From Blastocladiella emersonii ATCC 22665 (Eukaryota > Blastocladiomycota > Blastocladiomycetes > Blastocladiales > Blastocladiaceae): a stretch of DNA of 64,000 bases. The notes under the pieces are model-generated. The model made no database searches. It was not told the DNA's origin and saw nothing but the letters and a program-made list of their open reading frames with translations. Positions 1-11,354 of the stretch are shown here, one piece after another. The DNA lies in the NCBI GenBank assembly GCA_025594325.1, contig JANHCV010000001.1:3968001-4032000 (forward strand). The letters are read 5' to 3'. Every line of letters starts with the position of its first letter. Position 1 is the first letter of the stretch. Made by a program: the position numbers and the translations under genes.

Positions 1-138
1 CGGTGGCGCCAGCGTGCCGATCCGACAGGATCCACCGCACCTCACCGCAGTACTGCCCGTCCGGCCACCGCACTGACCGCAGGGACGATTTTCCAGTGAT
101 GTCCGAGATCGAACCTGCTCTCTCCACAACAAACTGCT

Positions 139-492
139 ATGGAATCACAACCAAACTCGGCCATCAACGGCCCTGGCCCCGCGACCGTCGACCCAGCGGC
201 CGCCCTCGGCGCCGTGCTCGCGGGTCCTGCCGATGCCATCGCGGCTTTGGCACGCGGCTACGTCGTCGATCGCTTCATCCGCACGCACCCACGCTTCGAC
301 CCGGCGGCCTCGCCGCTACCGTCGGCCTGGTATCGGGCCATCGAGCATAGCTTGACTTACGCTGACATTCCGTTCGCCGAGCGCGTCGAGTGCATCCTTG
401 GCCTCATCGACGCGCCCGAATTCGTCATGTACGTCAAGAGCGAGCTTCTCCAGCTTGAGGACTCGTCAAGCACGTCAATGTACGAACGGTAA
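139..492 (+). pseudogene. Truncated Gag-like family copy (copy A)
   Basis: This 117-codon frame is an N-terminal fragment of the Gag/retropepsin-like family seen at 699-2207 and 43421-51244. Shared landmarks are ARGYVVDRFIR, PRFDP, WYRAIE, RVECILGLIDAPEF and LLQLED. The frame stops (TAA) exactly where full copies continue with LREFF. A weak echo of that continuation (TTCTTCGCG) lies near 536, suggesting decay rather than a purposely short gene. It looks more like copy G (49609-51244: WYRxIE, LIDAPxF) than like its neighbour copy B. The end could also be read as a GTAATT splice donor, but I found no convincing downstream exon. The 206 bases to copy B show nothing else. Confidence 0.6.
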
Positions 493-698
493 TTCCATTT
501 GTTTTCTTTGATACATACATTTGTTGCATGACTAGTTCTTCGCGTTAATGAGCGACGCATCTCCGACGGGTCGTGAGACAAGTTGCGATATTTGACGCGG
601 GCCGCATGTGACCGATTTTCGACTCGAATCCATGAGTGCTTCCGCGGCCGACTCTGACTCTTGCTCCGCGCCGATGAAGCATAGAACGTCCACTCGCC

Positions 699-2207
699 AT
701 GAAAATATCTGCAACTAGAGGCAACGACGCCCTTGACCCGGCCTCGGTGCTCGGCGCGGCCTCCGCCGACCCGGCCGCGATCGCAATCCTCGCCCGCGGC
801 TATGCCGTCGACCGTTTCGTTCGCGATAACCCCCGTTTCGACCCGTCGACGTCGAACTCGCCGATCGGATGGCTCGAGCGTGTCGAGGCGAGTCTCGATC
901 TCGCCGCCGTCCCCACGTCGTACCGCGTCGAGTGCCTGCTCGGTTTGATTGACAGCCCCGACTTCCTCGCGATCGCCAAGGACGAGCTACTCCAGCTCGA
1001 CGACCGCTCCGACTCGATGATGTTCGAGCGTCTTCGCGAGTTCTTTATCGCGACCTTCGCGCCGTACGAGCGCCATCTGGCCGATGTCGCAACTCGCCAC
1101 CTGCGCTCGCTGTGCCCCGACGGCCGATCGGACGCCGAGTTCTACCTCGCTTTCCGCGCTGCTCTTCTCGATATCCCGCTCGGCTTCCGCATGCCCGAGG
1201 CCGAAGCGACGAGCCTCTTCATCGACGCGGTCGGCCGTGACCGCTTCCCCGCCGACTTTGACGCCGATGGCTGGACGCTACCCCAGACGTACGCCGAGCT
1301 CTGCCGCACGACATACCTGGCCGAGAACCCGCAGGCGGCCGAGGAGTCAAAGGAGGAGCCCAAAATTGCCACCAATGAACCCGTCGCCGACGCGCAGGCC
1401 AAGCCCGAGATCGCTGGCGATGCCGCCCCGGTCCCGTCCACATCGGAGGCGGATCTCGCCGAGTCGGCTTCGTCCACCAACAAGGCGGCCGAGGAGATCG
1501 AGGACACGGCCGACGTTGCCGAGTCATCCAAGGATGCGGCCCCCGCTGCTGCCGTCGAGCCGATTGCCGAGCAGGCCAAACCGATCCAGCCTTCGCCGAG
1601 CCCCGCGCGGTCCAAGAAGGCGCGCAAGAAGAAGCCGGCGGCGGGCCCGCCGCCCAAGTCGGCTTCTCCGCCCGCTGTTGCTGCTCAACGGCAGGTCACG
1701 GCGCTGGTCTCGAGCCCTTCCCCCGCCGCCGCTGCCAAGGGCGTGCCCCCGATCGCCATGCCGACGTACAAGTCGCCCGGCCCGATCGAGTGGCACGTCC
1801 CGGCCGCGGGCGACGCGCCGTTCGTCGTCGGCACCATCAACAACGTGCTCGTCGCCGCGCGCCTGCTTCCGTCCACGCAAGAGAGTTTCATCTCGTCCCG
1901 CATCGTGGATCGTGCGGGGCTCAAGATCGACCCGTCCGAGACGGTGGTGCTCGCCGCTCCCGACGGCCCGCCGACCGCGTCGCTGGGTGTCGTCCACGTG
2001 CACTTGGTCGTCGGTCGAGACAAGATTCCGCTCCGGCTTCATGTCGTCAAGGACATGTTCTGGGATATCACGTACTGCCGCGACGGGATCGCGTCGCTCA
2101 CCGTGGTCAACGGCGAGTGCAAGCTGGCCGTCCGCGGCGAGCACGGGCCCGTCCCCGTCATGGTCTTCAAGCGGACCGAGATCCCGCCCTACATGTTCGA
2201 CCGCTGA
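699..2207 (+). CDS. Gag/retropepsin-like protein, intact single exon (copy B)
   Basis: Encodes 502 residues, not recognised as a named family. Residues 1-205 form an alpha-helical Gag/capsid-like domain (WLERVEASLDLA, CLLGLIDSPDF, RSDAEFYLAFRAALL). Residues 205-340 are an acidic Ala/Glu/Pro linker ending in a basic block (SKKARKKKPAAGPPPK). Residues 365-500 resemble a retroviral-type aspartic protease fold (DAPFVVGTINNVLVAARLL, then SSRIVDRAGLKID). The position that holds Asp-Thr-Gly in active enzymes reads L-P-S, so proteolysis is unlikely. The protein ends in MFDR like its relatives. There is no reverse transcriptase or integrase frame downstream. Inference: a domesticated Gag-protease relic, possibly expressed, with its function unknown. 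Codon use resembles host genes. Confidence 0.75.
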   Translation: MKISATRGNDALDPASVLGAASADPAAIAILARGYAVDRFVRDNPRFDPSTSNSPIGWLERVEASLDLAAVPTSYRVECLLGLIDSPDFLAIAKDELLQLDDRSDSMMFERLREFFIATFAPYERHLADVATRHLRSLCPDGRSDAEFYLAFRAALLDIPLGFRMPEAEATSLFIDAVGRDRFPADFDADGWTLPQTYAELCRTTYLAENPQAAEESKEEPKIATNEPVADAQAKPEIAGDAAPVPSTSEADLAESASSTNKAAEEIEDTADVAESSKDAAPAAAVEPIAEQAKPIQPSPSPARSKKARKKKPAAGPPPKSASPPAVAAQRQVTALVSSPSPAAAAKGVPPIAMPTYKSPGPIEWHVPAAGDAPFVVGTINNVLVAARLLPSTQESFISSRIVDRAGLKIDPSETVVLAAPDGPPTASLGVVHVHLVVGRDKIPLRLHVVKDMFWDITYCRDGIASLTVVNGECKLAVRGEHGPVPVMVFKRTEIPPYMFDR

Positions 2208-3022
2208 TTTCGGACGAGATGGAGATGAATGTGGACGCTATAAATGCCGATTTGCGGTATCACCCGCTTTTGAATCCGCATCCTTCTTCTTGAGCAGCAT
2301 GGTCGTGGTTTAAGCAGCGGTCGCGCCGCATTCTGCTCAACGTGCGAGTCAAGAACAGTTTGGTCGAACTCGGGCTTGTCGAGCACGTCGAGGCCGCGAG
2401 CCGAGCGGGAAGTTGCCGCCGAAGTGACGCGGTCGGTGATCGCGGTCGCGACCATGGCCACGGCCACGGTGACCAACGACCCGGCCTCGCCTCGCTCAGG
2501 ATCACGATCAAGTCCAGGGATTGAAAGTGAAACCGTGACAATAATTAAAAAATGGACAAAGAAAACGCACAAAAGGAGAGCGAGGGGGAGGAGATATGGA
2601 GTGGGAGAGCGGGATGAGCGAGGATGACATTGGCGAGAGGGGAGGAGAGCTTGGCCAAAATGAAGGCGAGAGAAAGGAATCGCGCAAGTTCAGCGAGGAT
2701 GACGAATCTCGCGAAGCTCGACCGCGGGCAAGAGGGGAGAGGAAGAGAGGTGGAGACGGGTGGGTATCGCGGGCAGGCGGCAGGCGGCGGGGCATCAGAC
2801 CTCCACAACTCGTTCGGCACCACCACCACCACCACCTCGTGGAATACGCAATGGGTGCGAGTACATCGGGCAAGGGGAGTGAAGGAGGGAGTGAGGAAAA
2901 AAGTGGCGGCAACGAGGTGCAAAACCGGTCTTGAGGTGGTGAGTGAGTGGGGCGAAGGAAGTGTGGAGGGACGCGCGTGCGCGGGGTAGGCCGCTGCGGG
3001 AGCGTGTGTCAAACGACCCACC
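2208..3022. other. Intergenic region downstream of copy B and of NOT1
   Basis: About 815 bases lie between the convergent ends of copy B and NOT1. The stretch is purine-rich on the plus strand (many GAG/GGAG runs at 2560-2780) and holds a short CAC repeat near 2817-2837. Open frames here are low-complexity and lack recognisable domains, so I call no gene. Confidence 0.5.
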
Positions 3023-6000
3023 CTAGTGGTGGTTGACGCTGCGCGACACGCTCTTGAACAGGCGCTCGATATCGGGCGCGCACCGCGTGAACCCGTACTC
3101 CCAGAACGTGTACTGCGGGCCCTTGATCAGCTCGATGAACGTGACGAGGAGGCCCCACGGGTGCGGGCGGTTGGCGATGAGCCGCTCGAGGAGCACACGC
3201 GTGATCTGCTCCTGCAGCGCGTCCTCGGCGCCGCCGCCGGCCGCGAGCGCCGACGACGCGGGCTCGGGTTTGCCGTCGGCCCCGACGGGCGCGGGCAGGT
3301 CCTTCTGCGCGAACAAGAACAGCAGCAGGCCGCTGAAGTAGCGCGTGTGCGCGTTCGGGTACCGCAGATGATTGGCGATGGCCGACAGCACGAGGTACCG
3401 GCCCTCCGAGTCGAGGCGTGCGAGCAGGTCGCGGAAGAAGGCAAACTTGGCCTGGCCGGCGCCGCTGGCGGCCGCGGCGGACTCGTTGCCCGACTCGGCG
3501 GCGGCCTTGGCGGCGGCGGCGGCGCCCTCCTCGACGTCCTCGTTACCGGCGAGCAGAACGAGCGCGCTGATGAGCGCCACATTGTACGTCGAGCCGGTGA
3601 TCTCGTCAGTCGCGCCGTCGGCGAGGCGGAGCTTGGCGACGGCGGCCTCGGCGTCCCACGCGCGGTCGCTGAGCCCGGCGTCGAGCACGGTGCGGCTGAG
3701 CGCGTCGAGCGGGATGACGGGGATGGTGCTCGTGTCGGGGAGCATGTCCATGCGCAGGTTGAACGTGAAGGGGTCGGGGAGGCGCATGGTGCGCGGGAAC
3801 GCCGACAGGATCAGGTTGCGCAGCTGGAGGCACCCGGACGGGATCACAGCGCACAGCGCGTAGTAGTACTCGCACAGGAACTCGGGGAAATCGTGCAGCA
3901 GGACCAGGAGCACGCGCAGCGTGCCGCGGTACAGGTGCAGCGTCGGCTCGCGCAGCCAGCCCTCGCGCAGGAACGGGACCAGGAACCGGAACAGCGCGAG
4001 GAGGAGCCGCGAGAACATGGGCCACCCGCGCCGCTCCTCCTGGAGCAGCAGCTTGGGCATGAGCTGCCGGTGCGCGACGAGCGTGAGCCACGAGAAGGCG
4101 AACCCGGGGAGGAACATGGGTTGGAGCGTGTGGATCGTCTCGGCCATGGACTGCAGCATGTAGAAGTACACGGGCTGGAACCCGGCCTCCTGCGCGTTGA
4201 GCTCGTACAGCAGCGACGACAGCAGGCGGAAGTACGGCCGCTGGTTGAAGGCGCGCTGCTGGGTCTCGTGCGCGGCGACGAGCACGAGCACGATGATCGA
4301 CACGATCTTGTTGAAGAAGGCGAGGCGCGACTGCTGGTGCGGGAGCGGCGCGGTGCCGTTGGCCTCGGCGCCGTCCTTGGCCGCGCTGCTGCTGCCGTTG
4401 GTCTCACCGCCGGCGGCGGGCGCGACGTGGGACTCGTCGTGGTACTTGGTCAGCAGGATGACGAGCTTGGCGAAGGCGTCAATGGCCTGGCACGCCATGG
4501 CGGGGCCGGCTGACACCTTGTACGCCTTGAGCCACGCGTCGATGCTGAGCTCGGTGCACACGCGGAAGAAGAGGCAGAACGTGTCGTCGTTCGAGTAGAT
4601 GACGGACCGCTGCATCTCGCCAATGAACACGCGGAACATGGCCTCGTTGGCGTTCGGGTGCTGCAGGAGCCGCAACCACTCGGCGAACGTGTACGTGAGC
4701 TGCTCGCGGAGCTGGAGCGCCTCGGCGGTCAGCGCCGTGGCCGAGGCCTCGTCGGCCGCCGCCGCCGCGTTCTGCGCAACGCGCTGGCGCAGCGCGACAA
4801 TGAACGCCTTGACGCTCTCGGGCGCCTTGCCCGCCATGACGAGGCGGTGCAGCACGTCGACCGTGTTGAACCAGTCGTTGGGCGTGGCGATCCCGGCGAT
4901 CGCGGGGTTGGTCACGGCAGCGCCGGCCGCCGCGCCCGTCGCGTCCGAGGCGGGGAGCGCGGTGCCCGTGGTCTGCGCGACGAGCTCGATGGCGTACTCG
5001 ATGAGGTTCTTGCCGGCCTCGATGAGGCGGGCCAGCTGCGCGTCGACGTCGGCGACGAGGAGGAGCTGCGCCTTGATGAGCGCGGCCGTGGCCGCGACGT
5101 TGTACTTGCGCTCGTCCTCGGCGTACAGGAGCCACTGGACGACCTCGCGGCCGGCGCGGATCGAGGCGCTGCACAGGTCGCGGAGCACGACCGCGTACAC
5201 CTCGCGGGCGAGGTCCGACGTGGCCGAGTACAGGGGCTGGATCACCTTGGTGCAGAACATGAGCGCGAGGTCGTCGCGCGACGCGTTGGTCGCCGACGGC
5301 AGGAGCTGCGGGACCTGGCGCATCACGACGCGCATCTCGTGCGTGGCGGGGACCTCGGGGAGCGTCGCGTACATGGACGGGGTCGACGTGACCGAGGCGA
5401 GGTGCGACTCGAGGTCGGCCATGGCCTTGGTGAACCGGTCAATCGACTGCTGCAGCGTGACCTCCTCGGACCCGTCCTCGCCGCCGGCGCCCGCACCGAG
5501 CCCGCTCATGCCAGAGTGGATGCTGCCGCGGGAGAACCCACCCATGCCGGCGAGCCCGCCGTGGCCGCCGCCGTACGGCATGCGCGAGTACTCCTCGTAC
5601 ACGGAGAACTGCTGCGGCGTGAGCCCGCCGACCTTGAGGCGGAGCACGTCGGGGAGCCCGGCGAGGCGGGTCCGGTACTCGGCCGCGGTGCCGGGCGGGA
5701 GCTCGTAGAAGGTCTTGCCGACGTCGCGCACCTGCTTGCGCTTCATGAGCGCGGGCGCGAGCTGCTCGTCGAGCTCGGGGATCACCTTCTCCATGGCGGC
5801 GCGCTCAATCAGGCGGCACCCGATCTCGAGGTTGTCGGCAACCGTGACGTGGATGTGCTGCTCCGTGACCTGCTGCTCGGTGACGCCGTTCTGCATCAGC
5901 ATCGAGCGGAGGTACGCGCCCATGTTGAGGCGCAGCGGGTCCTTGCACGTCACGAGCGCGAGGGACCCGGCGAGCTGCTGGCCCATGAGATGCGCGGCCG

Positions 6001-9000
6001 TGCGCACGCGCACCTCGTCGCCCTCGGTGGCAAAGTCCTTGAGCACGAGCTCGCGCGTCGAGATGGCCGCGATCGTGACGGACCGCTCGACGACGGGGCC
6101 GAGCGTCTCGCGGATCGCGCGGTCGAAGGCGACGTGCACGAGCCGCTTGGCGTGGATCGGGAACGTCGGGATGAACACGATGAACGAAGCGAGGTTCTGC
6201 AGCGTGATGTGCGCGTACGCCGCGGCGCCCGCGTTGACGGGCTGCGCAATGCCGCCGGCGACACCGCCAGCAGCAGCGAGGAGCGCGTTGGGCGCGTGCG
6301 CCATGGCGTGCGGGTCGCCGCCGAAACCGGCGGGCGGGTGGCCCATGCCGCCGGGTACGAGGGCGCCACCGGCCGCACCGGCGGGGCCGGCGATCCCGGG
6401 CGGAACGACGACGCCAGCGAGGTCCGCGGCGCCGGGGAGGCCGAGCGGCGCGGCGATGCCGAGGCGGCGGGCGCGCAGGAGCTCGGTGGGCTTGACCTCG
6501 GACAGCTCGATGGCGATGCTCTTGCACAGCACCTCGATCTCGAACTTGAGGTTGAGCTTGATGTCGGCAAAGTGGTACAGCTCGACGAGCAGGCCGAGGA
6601 TGGCCATGAGCCACGGGTTGGGCGGGACGAAGACCGACGAGTGCTTGGCCTGCTGGAGCACCTGGCACACGAATGGCACCACGACCATGAGCCGCTGGTG
6701 GTCGTAGCCCTCGAGGAGGAGCTCCTTGATGGCGAGGTGCTTGTGCTTGATGGGCCGGTCCTGGCCGAGCGTGAGGGCGCCGAGCCACGCGCCAATGTTC
6801 TTGAGCTTGGCGCGCTCGGGCGCCGCCTCGGCCGTGCGGTCCGAGTTGAGCACCGCCTCGGTCAGCACGTACGTGTCGTAGAGGATGCACTTGTCGAGCG
6901 TGCGCGACGCGAACGCGCGGAGGAACGACACGTAGAGCGGCTGGAAGTTGGGCTCGACGGCGGCGCGCACGCGCACGAGGTACTCGGAGAACCACCGGTA
7001 GTAAGCCTCGGTGAGCAGGGCGCGCGCGTCGGCGACCTTGGCCTCGAGGTTGGTCTGCGACAGATTGTTGATGAGGAACAGGATGCGGTCCTTGGCCTGG
7101 TCCGACGGCGGCATGTGCTCGAGCCCGCCCGTGAGCGTCGGGTCGACGACGAGCGCCTTGAACGGCTTGCTCGGCAGCTTCTCCTGCACGAGCTGGATGA
7201 TCTCGGGCGCCGTCTGCACGAGCCCGGGCAGCGTCACGAGCTGCTTGGCAAACGACTGGAACTCGGACACGCGCGGCAGGAACTGGCCGAGCGCGCGCAG
7301 CCCAAAGTGGAACATCTTGGTCGTCTCGGGCTGCGACAGCGACTCGAGGATGAACTTGAGCGCCTCCTCCTGGAGGTTCGGCCCGCCGGCCGCGGCCGCG
7401 CCGTTGGCGCCGCCGCCCTGCGCGGGACCGCCCGTGGGCAGCAGACCGTGTGCGATGAGCTGGCCGAGGAAGTCGGCCGAGAGGGTGAGGTTGCGGTCCG
7501 GGTACGTGTGGAAGAACTTGGCCTCCTCCATGAACGTGGTGACGGTGCAGGCAAAGACGCCCTGCGACGCCTTGTCCTGGGTGTTGCGCAGCGTGACGAG
7601 GTGGTTGATGAAGTCGAGCAGCAGCATCTCCTCCTTGTAGAACATGTCGAACAGGCGCATCGACTGCTCCTCAAAGTCGCGGTGGAACCCGGACTCGCCC
7701 TTGTCGCTGGCGAGCGAGAGCGACGCGAGCGCGGCCGCAAGGTCGGGCGAGAACCCGGACCCGTGGCTGCTGAGCACCGCGACAAAGTGCGCCGCCGTGT
7801 CGTTGGTGAGCGGCGAGTTGGGCGCGTTGAGCTTGACCTTGACGTACTCGACGCACGCGCGGGCAAACGCCTCGCCGTGCTCGTGGATCATCTCGGGCAC
7901 CCACAGCTCGAGGTTGAGGTAGCTGCGGTGCGACGCGAGCGCCGCGAGGTCGAGCGCGAACGTGAGCGGCGTGCGCTTGAGCACGTCGCCCAGCACCTTG
8001 AGGTCCTGGCACACGTCGAGCAGGCGCCGCAGCCGGGAGCTGTCCTCGCGGTGCAGCTCGACCATGCACGCGACCATGGTCGCGGGCGCGTGCGTCCACA
8101 GCCGCGGGAGGACGAAGGCGGAGGTGGGCTTGCCGAGGAGGAACTCCTTGGTGAGCGAGATGACGCGCTCGCCGTGGATACCCGCATCGGGCGACGCGGG
8201 CGCGCCGGCGGGCAGGAGCTGCGCGAGGCCGAGGAGCAGGAGCTCGGGCGCCTGGGCCGAGGCGTTGTGGATGAACTCCTTGACGGCGGCGGTGCACTCG
8301 GGGTGGTCCAGCAGCGCGAGCATGGTGTCGAGCACGTCGAGCGAGTTGAGCGCCTGGTTGGGCAGCGCCGTGATGGGGACGCTGCGGCCGGACCCGGACG
8401 TGGCCATGACGAGCTCCTCCTGCGTCACCACCTTGCGCGTCTCGTTGGCCGGGTAGTCGGCAAAGTTGAACTTATCGGGTGGCGCCTGGATGCTGTGCGC
8501 GACTATGGTGAACTGCGCGTACGCGTTGTGCCACCGGTCGAAGAGCACGTGGATCGGGAACTTGGACTTGGTTGCGCGGCGGTACACGTCGACGATGAGC
8601 TCGAAGCCGCGCAGGTCGCGCACCTGGAACCCGTCGACGTCGAGGCACTTGACGGCCTGCGCCCAGTCGGGGCGGTGCCCGTATTGGTTGACGACCGTGA
8701 CGAACACCTCGAGGTCCCACGTGGAGCGCGGGCTCTTGGTCGCGTTGATGATGGGGGTCCATGGTCCGGGGACGGGGTCCTCGAGGTCCGAGTGCGTCAT
8801 GGCCATGGTGGCGAGCGCGCGGCCGAGCTGCACGGGGTCGCTCAGCGCGCCCGAGACGGCGCGGGCGTTGCCCATGTGCGCGACGAGGCAGCCGTGGAAG
8901 ACATCGGGCGTGTACAGCACGAGGTACCCGGCCTTTCGCAGGAGGGCCGCAATGGACCGGCTACCCAATGAAAGTGTGTGAGTGTCTCGATCGCGTGAAG

Positions 9001-10260
9001 CAGCGAGCCACGGATAATTGAGCGTACTCGTCAGACTGCGACATGGTAGGGGATGCGGCGTCGAGGTCGTTGTCGGCGGGCGAGGCCGAGAGGAGGCGAC
9101 GCGCGATCAGCGGGAGTGCGGCCGTCGAGTACTTGTGGATGTACTCGTCGAGGGCGGGAGCGGGCGGCGAGGTCTCGCAGACCTGGCGGAACACCGAGGA
9201 GCCGCGCGAGATGAGCTTGAGGACTGGTGGCGGGAATCGAGTCGATTCGAGGTTCGTCAGCGTGACGTTCAGCGTCAGTCCCCCACAATCGAGAGAATCA
9301 CGTACCGAGATCAACGGCCGGATCGTCGCTGGCGAGCGCAGCGAAGATGGCGAGGGCGGCGACAAACTGCTCGTGGACGGCGATCCCGCACGAGGCGACG
9401 AGGCGGGTGAGGGCCTGGACGTCGTCCGAGGTCGGGGCGACGCGCGGGAGGACCTCGGCGAGGCTCGTGTACCAGACGGGGGTCGGGCAGGTGAGGGCGC
9501 GCTGGAGGCACGCGGCGATCAGCGGCAGGAGGCCAGCGTGCTGGCGGTTGGCCTGGGCGAGCGCGGCGGCCTGCTGCTGCTGTTGCTGTTGCTGCTGCTG
9601 CTGGCGCTGGGAGCCGGAGCGGTGCGATCCGCGCGAGGACGAGCCCGAGCCGGTCGAGGCAGCGGCGGCGGGGGCGGAAGAGTTTGCGCCACCGGGCGAC
9701 GGCGAGGCAGTTGGGGAAGACGCGTCGGCTGAGCCGGTCCGCTGGGCGGCGTTGGCGGCGGACTGGACGACGGCGAGCGAGAGGAGCTCGGTGAGGAAGA
9801 CGGCGTGGGTGCCGGTGCGGTCGATGCTCTCGAGCAGCGCGATGCGGTGGGCGTGGGCGGTGGCAGCCGCGTCCTCGGCCGCGTCGGAAGAGGAGGTCGG
9901 GGTGGCGGGGCTGGCGAGCGAGGCGGCGGCGCCGAGGAGCGACGACGAGGCGGACGCGGAGACGGCGGGGAGCGAGGCCGAGGGCGTCGACGGCGGGGTC
10001 GAGGTCGCAGAGGGGCCGGTTGGGGCAGTCGCGTCGTCGGCGAGGGTCAGGGGCAGCAGACGCGCGAGGTGGACCAGCGGCACGGAGGTGGTGGCCAGAC
10101 GCGCCGCGTTGGCGGTCGGGAAGGCCGACGAGGCGGTCGAGCGGGCGGGTCTGCTGGAGGCGGCGAGGGCGGCGGCGTGGGCGGCGGCGGGCGAGGCGGA
10201 GCGCGACGGCACGGCGGCGGCGGAAGACGAAGCGAGGCCCGGGCCGGTTGTAGACGACAT
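3023..10260 (-). CDS. NOT1: CCR4-NOT complex scaffold subunit NOT1
   Basis: NOT1 is the scaffold of the cytoplasmic mRNA deadenylase complex. Proposed exons on the minus strand are 10260-9306, 9223-9028 and 8960-3023, giving 2362 residues, close to human CNOT1. Donors are GTACGT and GTACGC, acceptors CAG and TAG, and phases join correctly. The CAF1-binding MIF4G region is near residue 1000 (DRILFLINNLSQTNLE, YLVRVRAAVEPNF). The DUF3819/CNOT9-binding region is near 1320 (VVERSVTIAAISTRELVLKD, HLMGQQLAGSLALVTCKDPL). The NOT1 C-terminal domain spans about 1970-2150 (LQLRNLILSAFPRTMRLPDP). Exon 1 has a short polyglutamine tract (about 11 Q) in an Ala/Ser-rich segment. The start is the first ATG of the open exon. 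Identity is secure; the exact N-terminus is inferred. Confidence 0.95.
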
Positions 10261-11354
10261 TCACGCTCGCGCTCCGTGCGCGCGCGGGACGGGAGGGCGG
10301 GGCAGCAGCCGGTCGAGAGGGGGGTGGGCGGGGTCGCGCAGTCGCCGGTCGAGAGCGAGAGTGGATCAACCGAGTGGAGCGGGTCGGGGCGGGAGGGCGT
10401 CGCGCCGAGTCAAACGCGTCGCCAAAGGGCGGGAAGACGGCGAGTCGTGCTCCTGCTGCTACTGCGGATGACTAGATGTGTTCGTGCACGCTCTGAGATC
10501 AGGACTGGTTGCGGAGGCGGAGCGGAGCGGACACGGTCGGTCGGCGCGAGGCAGAGCGAGACCCGGGTCTCACCGCCGTCTCGTCCGAGACTGACGACAT
10601 CCACTCACAGCTCGCGAAGCAAGAATGAATGAAATCCGTACGCGTCGATGGGCGGTGCCAGCAGCAAGCCGCAGTCGCAGATGCGGTCGCGGGCGTCCAG
10701 GGATCGGTTGCCCGTTCAGCGGTCGAGGGGTTGCACCAGAGACCGAGTCGCAGCACCAGACGGCGCAGAGCACGCGTGTACGCGGACGGGCAAGCTGGCG
10801 AGGACGAGAATGCGCGCGGACGAGTCGGCGATGGGCGCGATGGGGGTCGCCTGCGCAGCACGGGGCGGGACGCTTGCTTGCGGACGTGAATGCACCCCGA
10901 GTCACGCGTGCGCTGGACGAGGCGGCAGGAGGGATGCGCGCGCGGGCGGGACACGGATGCAGCGGGGGCAAGAGGCGATGCGATGCACACAAAACTTCGC
11001 GTCGCTTCACGAGAGCGCGGCGGGGCGGGGCGGTCGCGGGCGGGGGGCTGCAGCGCTGCGTGGGCGCGGATGCGGGGAGTGCGTGGGCGCGAGCTGGGCC
11101 GGGTGCAGCGAGACGGGGGCGGCGGCGGGGGTCGGCGGCGACGGTGGGGACGGCGACCTGACTCGCGCGAAAAAAAGTGCACGCCTCGAAGCGAAGCGGG
11201 CGCGCGTTTCCCGCTCGGCTGACGGCGGGTGGATACCACGTGGCGCGCGGGCGCAATACCATTTTGAGGACTCCGTTCGCGATTTATATTACCGTTGGTA
11301 GTGATTGGGAGGAAATGCCGCCACCACAGGGCGTGTGATGGGGACGAGACCGAT
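10261..11354. other. Long 5' region of NOT1 / 3' flank of PDX1
   Basis: About 1.1 kb without a convincing gene. It probably contains the NOT1 promoter and leader (NOT1 is transcribed leftwards from about 10.3 kb). A palindromic E-box CACGTG sits at 11237-11242. Open frames in both directions are Arg/Ala-rich translations expected from high GC content. Confidence 0.4.

Noticed and set aside
2597..2934. Small purine-rich frame containing a polyhistidine run
   Set aside because: Low-complexity sequence with no conserved features; it looks like simple-sequence DNA.
4658..8971. 1437-codon open frame on the plus strand, antisense to NOT1
   Set aside because: It is the mirror of GC-biased codon use in NOT1: Arg/Glu/Val/Leu-rich with no domains, and NOT1 on the other strand is unambiguous.
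9565..9605. CTG/CTGTTG repeat on the plus strand as a possible microsatellite element
   Set aside because: It is the coding polyglutamine tract of NOT1 exon 1, read on the opposite strand.
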